From NCBI GenBank assembly GCA_020746835.1, contig JAGPNK010000035.1:106193-170192 (forward strand): a stretch of 64,000 bases of DNA, given 5' to 3'. Under the pieces are notes generated by a model, which had not been told where the DNA came from, made no database searches, and was given only the letters and a program-made list of their open reading frames with translations. This stretch comes from Stachybotrys elegans (Eukaryota > Ascomycota > Sordariomycetes > Hypocreales > Stachybotryaceae). Both the position numbers and the translations under genes were made by a program. Positions 56,577 through 64,000 of this stretch are shown piece after piece; the stretch's first letter is position 1; every line of letters starts with the position of its first letter.

Positions 56577-57325
56577 ATGTACTGGTTGCTGTCTTCTTTC
56601 ATTACAGGAGCTCTAGCCCACTCATGGAATGAACAACTTTTGGTTATTATTGACGGAGAATACGCCGGACAGAATGGATATCCTCGAGGATACGTCCCAC
56701 GTAGCCCAGAATTTTTGACAGCCAAATGACATATCTTCTGCCGCCTAGTGACGCTGGGAGAACGCGAATTAATGGTGAAGATTTGCTCTGTTCTCCGTCT
56801 CAGAGGACGGGTGTCCAAACAGAGGGCTACCCTAGACTTCGTGTATCGCCAGGGTCTTATATAGCGATTAAGTATCTTGAAAATGGCCATGTAACTCTGC
56901 CTTAAAATCCCCAAGGTAAGCTAGCTGGAGGAGGTAAAGTGCATGTGTTTGGTATAGATAATCCGGATATACAAGAGCTCCTTACCCGAGTTTTGGACTG
57001 GACTATAGGTGGTATGGGAGGAGATGGGCGAGGAAAGCTTTTAACGTTACAGGATTTTAATGATAGTTAATGTTATTAAATTAATGGCGGCAGCATATCT
57101 CTTGAATGGCAAACCAGATATTCTAATTTGATCCCTGGGTTTCCCGGCACTGTGCACGATTAATGGTGCGAGACTGATGTTATGATTCCAGAAGATCTCT
57201 TGTATGGCTCTATGTATACACTGTATTGGGTTTAGCAATGGCCGACGCGTCTAGGATCTCCGGGGGTACCTAAAGGAAAGGATGAATATTACACTACATG
57301 TTTTAATGTAAATGTCGTCCTGTAT
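56577..57325 (+). pseudogene. DUF7492-like secreted protein gene, decayed
   Basis: ATG at 56577 gives a clean signal peptide (MYWLLSSFITGALA) followed by HSWNEQLLVIIDGEY and NGYPRGYVPRS. After a frame change the sequence reads MTYLLPPSDAGRTRI, YPRLRVSPGSYIAIKYLENG, HVTLP, then a stop, NPQGKLAGGGKVHVFG, LDWTIGGMGGDGRGK, INGGSISLEW, LLYGSMYTLYWV, a stop, and GSPGVPKGKDEYYTTC. This order matches the DUF7492 family of fungal secreted proteins as I remember it. The residue after the signal peptide is His, which in copper oxygenases forms the histidine brace; whether that applies here is speculation. At least three stops and one frameshift make it a pseudogene. Confidence 0.65.
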
Positions 57326-57599
57326 ATAGATTATAGTTATACTTCAAATCCATTGCCTGGCTAGAACCCCTAAGTACTATTAGCAATACTTTGGACTTGA
57401 AAGTTTGGTGTAAGCAGGGTTTGAGAGGCCTGAGCTTTGGAGCCAAATGTATTGGAGTGGGATAATTAGTCCAAAACCCCGGCCCACTTGGATTAAGGTT
57501 TACAATTGCTTATTTAAATAACAATCCATGAATACAAAGGTTTAAGGGTTAAGAATAAGTAATAAAAAAAAAACAAGGAAAGGGTAGAGAAATGGAATA

Positions 57600-60500
57600 G
57601 GGGTAGATAAGGAAGGGGAGAAGAGTATATACAACAGAAACTTGCAAGTTTCATCAACAAATCACAGAGCATCAAGATAGATAAGTACATCTCAGTCAAT
57701 AAGAAGCATCGCATATTGCTATACAACATATGCCATACTAGAGTTCAACTGGATAGGGGCATTAAATTGCACTTCCGCCATGAACACAGACTGAAAGGCA
57801 AGCTATTACAGGACATCAAGGATTACTTCAAGGCAGAAAAGCTTTAAGACCCAGCAACAGTTAAGCTTCCAGCCAACTGGGGCTTACCAATCATAGGGCT
57901 TAATATATTAAGTGGGTTCAGCTGTAACAAGTGCAATATACAATCCCAATCAAAGCAAAGGGTTGAAGAACACTGGAGAAATATATCACATGTAGGTCAT
58001 ACACCACAATATAGCTAGGTCAAGATGCAGACATAGACACAATCCCGACCAAGGTATTGGGTTGTTAGAAGTAGAAGCAAAATTATCTCTACAATACCAG
58101 TGCAGAGCCATCTAAAATCGCTTATTGCCAAGAGCTAGGCAGAGCTAGACAAAGAGCATACACAGAGACTTACACAGGGCAATATACAAGAGGGCTACAA
58201 TCACAACTCAACTTGGGTAAAGGAGATAAAGTAGATAAGGCACATTAAGGATAGAAATCTACTCGAAATATATAATACAATGCAATAGATACAGGCCAAA
58301 GCTAGAAAAAACAACCGCAAAGAACCAGAAGATAAAGCAGCAAAGAAAGAACACCAGAGTTTAACTTTACTAGGAGAGAGCTTAGACCAAGAGGTTAACC
58401 ATTACAGCTAGCGTCTAGACTACATACCAAAGGATACACTACAGTGCTTGCATAGCATTGAGGCCAGCAAGCCAAAGAGCAAACCGTTCGGCTATATAGC
58501 GCAGGAAAGATCCCAGAGGAAATATCAAACAGTTACCTATCACTACTTGGGATTCTACTAGCACGCATATTAAATAGACCAACAAGAGACAGAAAACAAG
58601 CTTACTATATTCTTTACCAATAAACAGTAGAGTTTAATGGGTAATGTTATCCAAGAGCTACAGAATATTCAGCCAGGCAGCAGGGTGTAGGCGCTAGGTA
58701 ATGAATAAAACAATCTCAATGACTGCAGCAACAATGGCAATAGCAACTACAATAATGAAGACTATGGCAAAGAGCACCAACAGGAAGCAATTAAAAACAT
58801 AGCTATACTTGATAATACTGTCTTCCGGTTTATAGTAGCTTCTATTAAGGTATGCATTGGTAGTAATGTATACACTAACTCGCTGCTATGCTTCTACACA
58901 GCACTTAGTGTCTACAGGCACCCATTAGGGTTCACAGAGGCATATCTATATACAGATATACTTGCAGCATTGCTATGGATCTACTAGCTATTCTTTTTAA
59001 AGGCTGGCTTTAGGCACATACCCCGCGAACTAGAGCAGGTCAGCTTTAAGACAGCTAATTAATTCTAGCAAGAGCATAAGCAGTGGATATATATAGGAAA
59101 ATACACTGTTATTGGCAAGATCATCAATTGGATGGCATATAGCAAGGGGCATCACAACCAAACAAATGGAACGCCATCTATACACTAGTTAAAGGATGGA
59201 GAGTCACTATACCACAACAGCAAGCAGCTTAAAGTACAGGACTTTCAGCAAGCGGCATACAAGCTTGTTTAGAATGCAAACTAACTGCTTAATTAGCTAT
59301 TCAGTGGAACTTAGGGTTAAGTTAGGCTAACGATTAACTTAAACAAGATATCCAATACTGTAATATAACTTAGAGCAGGCTAGTCTTTCACAATCAACAA
59401 GAAAAATGCATGGCTGGACATTAGGCCCGGAAAGATTATCCAAGCAAACAGCGCATTGCTATTTAACTCGGTAAAATGCCAATGGAAGAGAATAAATATG
59501 CAGAAGTAGCTACAGACTTTCCATAAATTCTTAGAGATTCTCTTTATCTTGGTATATATATAGAGAGGGATACCAGAACACAGACCCAAGACATTAACAC
59601 TACAACACTACAATACACACTAGATTTTATATAATATTTTCATCTATAACAAACAGGTAATGATTATTACCAACTGTAATAAGATAAAAGCAATACAGAA
59701 CAACGGCCGCAAGGTGGCCCGGTTTTTACTAGAGCGTATTAGGCACATAGTAATAGTAACCATTACATGGCTCCAGTTAGCCAAGTATATACTTTAGCAG
59801 AGATACAAACTGCTAGAGCTACAGGAGAAATACTATAAATTTATATAAAGGTCTAGAAGCTTAAGCTATTAGAATACACAAAAGCTCAGCGCAATTATAA
59901 TCCAACAGCTACAAGGGGATATCAAGCTATAACTAGGCACCAGCAGGTATCACACAATAGCAATTAAGCTAGGGCAAAGAATCCGCAGCTTAGTTATAAA
60001 GCAGGTAGAAGGCTTAGCAGGTAAAGATAATAATAGCAACAGGTTAGAGTTTAATCCAATAACAGGGGAACCAATGGATGTACAGGGCAGCTAGAACATT
60101 ATATAGGATCTCCAGAGTACACATGGCATAAAAATAGTACAGATAGGCTATACAGTCTATATAGCACTACTAGGACAGCTACAACTAGAGATAATTACAA
60201 CATTCCAAGCCATTAGCAGGCTATAGTACCAGTTTCTTATAGATGGCATGCTATTCTTACATATATAGAAGTGTGGTACAGTAAATAATAGAACCAGTGC
60301 TACAATAAAGAAAAAAAGAAAGAAAATACATACTATACAGAAAGTAGAACAATAGATAGTAGAAGGGCTTCAACAGCTAATGGGCCTAACATCAACATAG
60401 CGGTTAATAAAACAAAGGGAGAGCATGCAGGCAATTCTATTACTACAAGGTAACAAGACAGCTATATACATTTTGCCAACAGAAGCAGGCAAGAGTTTGC

Positions 60501-61950
60501 TTTTCATAATCCCAGCCATTATACTAGAGCGAGGTACAAGCATTATTATTATACTATTTACAGCGCTCCAGCGTGACTTACTAGAGTAGGCGCAGTAGAT
60601 AGGAGTAGATGTTATTGAGTTCTGCGCATTAAACGTTTCTACAAGGGAACAGCTGCCAAGGTCAGCAAGGATAGTAATTATCAGTGCAAATACTATTGCC
60701 ATGCAGAGCTTTCTAACGTATGCCAAGGGGCTAAAGGTGATAGGTAAGCTAGGGCTTATTTTTATCAATGAGACTCACACTGCCATCACAGATGCATCAT
60801 ATTAGCAGAAACTGTAAGAGCTAAAAGGACTTTGCCAGTTTAAGCAACCAGTTGTGCTACTAATAGCTATACTGCCAATTTGGTTCGAATCTTAGTTCCA
60901 GGATAAACTGCTAGTACAATCTACAGTTATAGTGCAAGATTGAACCACAAAGCTCAACTACCAATATAAAGTAGAGCAGGTTAAACCCAGGCCAAGGACA
61001 GTAGACAAGCGTATATTAGCGCTAGTACATAAAACATCAGCAGGCATAATAAGCAATTAGAAGGGAGTAGTATACTGCCAGTCCATCCAACAATACAAGG
61101 CATTAGCAAAGGCAATTAGGTATAATGCCCACTACAGCGAGATGGAGAACAAGCAGCGGAATAAAGTGCAGACAGCGTAGGCAAAGAGGCAAGGCTACTA
61201 ATAGATTGTGGCAATAACAGGGTTAGGCACAGGCATTAATATTAGAGGCATTGTAGTAGTACTACATACCAAGATACCATATAGACTCATCAACTTTATC
61301 TAGCAAACAGAACAAGATACAAGGCAAGATAGTAAAGTAGTCCAGTCTATTATTATACATAACAGGCAGACACTATATAAAGCCGTGGACACAGGCACAA
61401 TTAACAGCATAAACCAGCATTAAATAATATAGTTTGCTAAAAGCCAAGAATGCCAGCAAGAGGTAATTTTAGTATTTATAGATAGGGTTGTAAACGAAAC
61501 ATACACAGATATTAGCAGCGCAGTAGCATGCAATCAGTATAGCCCAATAGTAAAGGGAGAACCAGTCACAGAAAGGTTAAATATAGCATAAAGCAGATAG
61601 CAGAAACATACCAGGAGCAAGAGAGAGCATATTAGCATACTCATACAGTGGTTAGACAATGTAGAGTTCTCATGCCCAGTATATCATATCACAAGGTATA
61701 TACTAACATCAAAGGGCCATAGTGCCGAAGTTCAAGACCAACATAAAACAGCAAAAGAGTGGTGTAAACCGGATACAGGCAAGACATACAAAACTATACA
61801 GAAGAAGCTAAGGTTTACCAAGAATTCATACTGCTTCCACTGTAAACTACCGCTAGATTGGTATTAAGAAAGCAGAACGCAGATTAGCAAAAAAGGGGAG
61901 CAATGCATATATATAGATAAGGTATTACCAGTTATATTAATAAAATTCAA
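57600..61950 (+). pseudogene. Telomere-linked RecQ-type helicase, OrsD/DUF3505-like N-terminus, RIP-dead
   Basis: The + frames retain an OrsD/DUF3505-like start (ISVNKKHRILLYNICHTRVQ, IKLHFRHEHRLKGKL, LPIIGLNILSGFSCNKCN, with a degenerate C2H2 finger at 57917-57990). Much further on lies a RecQ helicase core: a P-loop with EAGKSLLFIIPA near 60480-60510, LIFINETHTAI in place of DEAH (~60755), PVVLLIAILPIWFES, GVVYCQSIQQYKALAKAIRY (~61065), and GLGTGINIRGIVVVLHT with a degraded QTGRAGR site. TAG/TAA stops are frequent. Subtelomeric RecQ helicase genes are known from several fungi (telomere-linked helicases). Decay is biased to TpG-to-TpA on this strand. Confidence 0.75.
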
Positions 61951-62327
61951 AAATTCAGCGATAAAGAAGTGAATTAAGGGTAAATTTAATATAGATATAG
62001 ATAATAGAATGGGTTTTTATAAGTGGCTGGCAGGGCGGGTACAGTTTCATGAAATAAACGGGGCAAATATCCATATATTATAGAAGGCTATAGTTAGGAA
62101 ATCGCTGGGCAGGAGTAGTAACACACAACTAAACCGCTAATTAAATATAACATATCAACCATATCCAGTTTACACTCAGTAAACAGAGTAATTTTAGAGG
62201 AGGGTTTTAATAACAATTAATATAGTTAAGCATAGTAAAGGTACTACTATACAGCTCTACAGCTCTATACTAGTTAATAGTATGGTTCACAATATATTAG
62301 CCGTAGTAAGGTATATTTTAATATAGA

Positions 62328-62535
62328 GGCAGTACAGGGTAGGGCAGTACAGGGTAGGGCAGTACAGGGTAGGGCAGTACAGGGTAGGGCAGTACAGGGT
62401 AGAGCAGTACAGGGTAGGGCAGTACAGGGTAGAGCAGTACAGAGTAGGGCAGTACAGAGTAGGGCAGTACAGGGTAGGGCAGTACAGAGTAGGGCAGTAC
62501 AGGGTAGAGCAGTACAGAGTAGGGCAGTATAGGGA
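62328..62535. repeat. 15-bp minisatellite (GGGCAGTACAGGGTA)
   Basis: About 13-14 head-to-tail copies with AGAGTA, AGGGTA and TAGGGA variants. The 112-aa minus frame through it (CTALP repeats) is a translation of the repeat, not a gene. Confidence 0.9.
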
Positions 62536-62540
62536 AGGAG

Positions 62541-63898
62541 TGGTACAGAGTAGGGCAAGGAGAGTATTAAGTCGCCCAATCGTCTATATAAAAACAGAAG
62601 GGTAAAATGCAAGGAGTTAGAAGTAAGGAGTTTTAAAACTACTAATTGCTTTATCTTTACTAGCAGTAGGTTTTATAAAGGCATAATCATGGCTAGAGTT
62701 TAGCTACACATGGTTTAAGTAGGGGAATAATTTAAAACACTAGCCGCTACAATCTATATAGAGTAATAGCAAGAGGTATAGTTTAATATAAGAGGAGTAA
62801 AGTTCTAAGCTAAAGAGTAAAAATAGTAGGGAAATAAGCAGTTAGGTAAAGGAAGAAAAGTAAAAGCAAAGCAAAGAAGTATAAGGTTTTAGAACTAGTA
62901 ATTGCTATATACTAGACATTAGTAATAAGGAGCTAGGGTTAGTAAGTTGTATTTTAAGGTAAAAGTAGTATAGGGTTAGTTAGTAAAGAATTAGGGGGTT
63001 AATGGTTTAGGTAAAGGGAGGAGAGTAAAAAGCAGTAGAACAAAGTAGGGCATTTCAGAACCGCTAGGGGCTAGGTCTTTAAACTTAGCAGTAGTATAGA
63101 GAGAGTAGGGAGAAGGGAAAGAAAACAGTACAGAGGGTTAAGTAAGAGCAGCTAACAGGCAGCTACTATATCTAGGTTATAGCCCGTAGTTAGTGTAGGA
63201 CACACAGCGTTACAAGAGGGTAAGTAAAGGAGAGTAACCCATAGTAGGCTACTACTATACAGCGCTATAGAAAGGTTAGGTTTACATCATGTACGCCGTG
63301 GTAAGTCAGAGCTATACAGTATTACAGAGTTAAGATTTACAGTAAAATAGCTAAAAGAGAAAGTATTACAGCTAGTACATTAGGACATAAAGGAGGTAAG
63401 AGAAGGGCTAGCCACTGCGTTCTAGAAGGGGTGTTTAGGAGGGGAGTAGAGTAAATAGTAGAGTAATCAAAAAGGACTAACAACTAGGGTCTAGATCTCA
63501 CTGGGAAGTAAGTAAGTAAGTAAGTAGTAGGAGAAGGAAAAGTAAGAGTAGAGTGTAGGGAAAGTAGTAGCTAGAGTGAAAAGAGAAAGGAGTTCAAGAA
63601 AGAAGCACTAACCACCACAGTCTAGATCTACAGGTTCAGGGGGAAGTAAGGAAGTAGGTAAGTGTAGGGTATAGTAACTACTAGAATAAGAAGGAGAGAC
63701 ACTAAGAACTACAGTCTAGCAGTAAGGGAGGTTAAGAGTAAAGTGTAGCAGCCACTAGCGTAAGGCGTATAGAGAGGTAAGAAGGGAACTGCTAACCACT
63801 AAGTTCTATATAACCATTCATCTAGACAAAGTGAAAGGGTTAGGGAAAGTAACTGCTATATACTAGTGTATAGTGGGAGAGAGTAAGGTAACTAACCA
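62541..63898. repeat. Subtelomeric purine-rich repeats
   Basis: Strand-biased A/G-rich DNA with loosely repeated modules: an ACTAGGGTCTAGATCT-like box (63485, 63620), GGAAGTAAGTAAG tracts (63505, 63645) and AACCACTA-type boxes (63610, 63790, 63893). TpG is almost absent. No gene. Confidence 0.6.
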
Positions 63899-64000
63899 CT
63901 AGGGTTAGGGTTAGGGTTAGGGTTAGGGTTAGGGTTAGGGTTAGGGTTAGGGTTAGGGTTAGGGTTAGGGTTAGGGTTAGGTTAGGGTTAGGGTTAGGTT
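63899..64000 (+). repeat. Telomere (TTAGGG)n
   Basis: About 16-17 tandem TTAGGG units running to the window end in the G-rich orientation expected for a right chromosome end. At least two shortened TTAGG units occur near 63980 and 63996. The last base is mid-unit, so the assembly simply ends in telomere. Confidence 0.97.

Noticed and set aside
60370..60768. 132-aa minus frame with hydrophobic stretches
   Set aside because: Antisense shadow of the RecQ helicase relic; the plus strand carries the recognisable motifs.
62274..62612. 112-aa minus frame with CTALP repeats
   Set aside because: Translation of the 15-bp tandem repeat.
1..64000. CRISPR arrays, bacterial-type operons, tRNA or rRNA genes
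   Set aside because: None seen; the genome is eukaryotic, and tRNA-like TTCGAATC strings (for example near 60884) lack a foldable cloverleaf and lie in a dead coding relic.

Overview
The window is the end of a chromosome of a filamentous ascomycete (Pezizomycotina). The last ~100 bases are TTAGGG telomere repeats reading outward on the + strand. Genes have short introns (about 45-60 nt) with GT..AG ends and a CTAAC/CTGAC-like branch site. Several blocks are A+T-rich with stop codons from C-to-T or G-to-A changes, as left by repeat-induced point mutation (RIP). The order cannot be fixed by eye; a Eurotiomycete or Sordariomycete would fit.

Layout. 1-8 kb: a degenerate protein-kinase-like gene diverging from a DUF3723 gene, an inverted 18-bp minisatellite, an F-box-like gene, a 4-helix membrane protein and a GH64 beta-1,3-glucanase. 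9-12 kb: transposon remnants and a small acidic/basic protein gene. 12-22.4 kb: an accessory cluster bracketed by two NLR-type (STAND) genes. The first is intact (lipase-like hydrolase, NB-ARC, TPR); the second has a frameshift inside NB-ARC. Between them lie a catalytic-domain-only Cdc25-like phosphatase, a PRA1-like membrane protein, a chromo-like protein, a MADS-like protein and small genes. 23-30.5 kb: a 546-aa unrecognised protein and a Myb/SANT-like protein. 33-43 kb: a Helitron whose replication-initiator half is nearly intact and whose helicase 3' half is RIP-degraded, with a divergent accessory gene. 45-52 kb: a 5'-truncated SDR, unrecognised proteins and an orphan first exon. 54-57.4 kb: two decaying secreted-protein genes (nucleoside hydrolase, DUF7492-like). 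57.5-62 kb: a dead telomere-linked RecQ-type helicase with an OrsD/DUF3505-like N-terminus. 62.3-64 kb: subtelomeric minisatellite, subtelomeric repeats and the telomere.

Taken together this is accessory, fast-evolving chromosome-end DNA. Immunity-type NLRs together with DUF3723 resemble the cargo known from Starship giant transposons, although no captain recombinase is visible. A 162-bp TA-flanked MITE occurs twice, an undescribed ~58-bp dispersed element occurs five times, and two small paralogous genes share one architecture. The terminal ~5 kb shows one-strand (TpG to TpA) decay, unlike the two-strand decay in the Helitron. Exon joins were deduced by eye from reading phase and splice consensus and have not been checked against transcripts.
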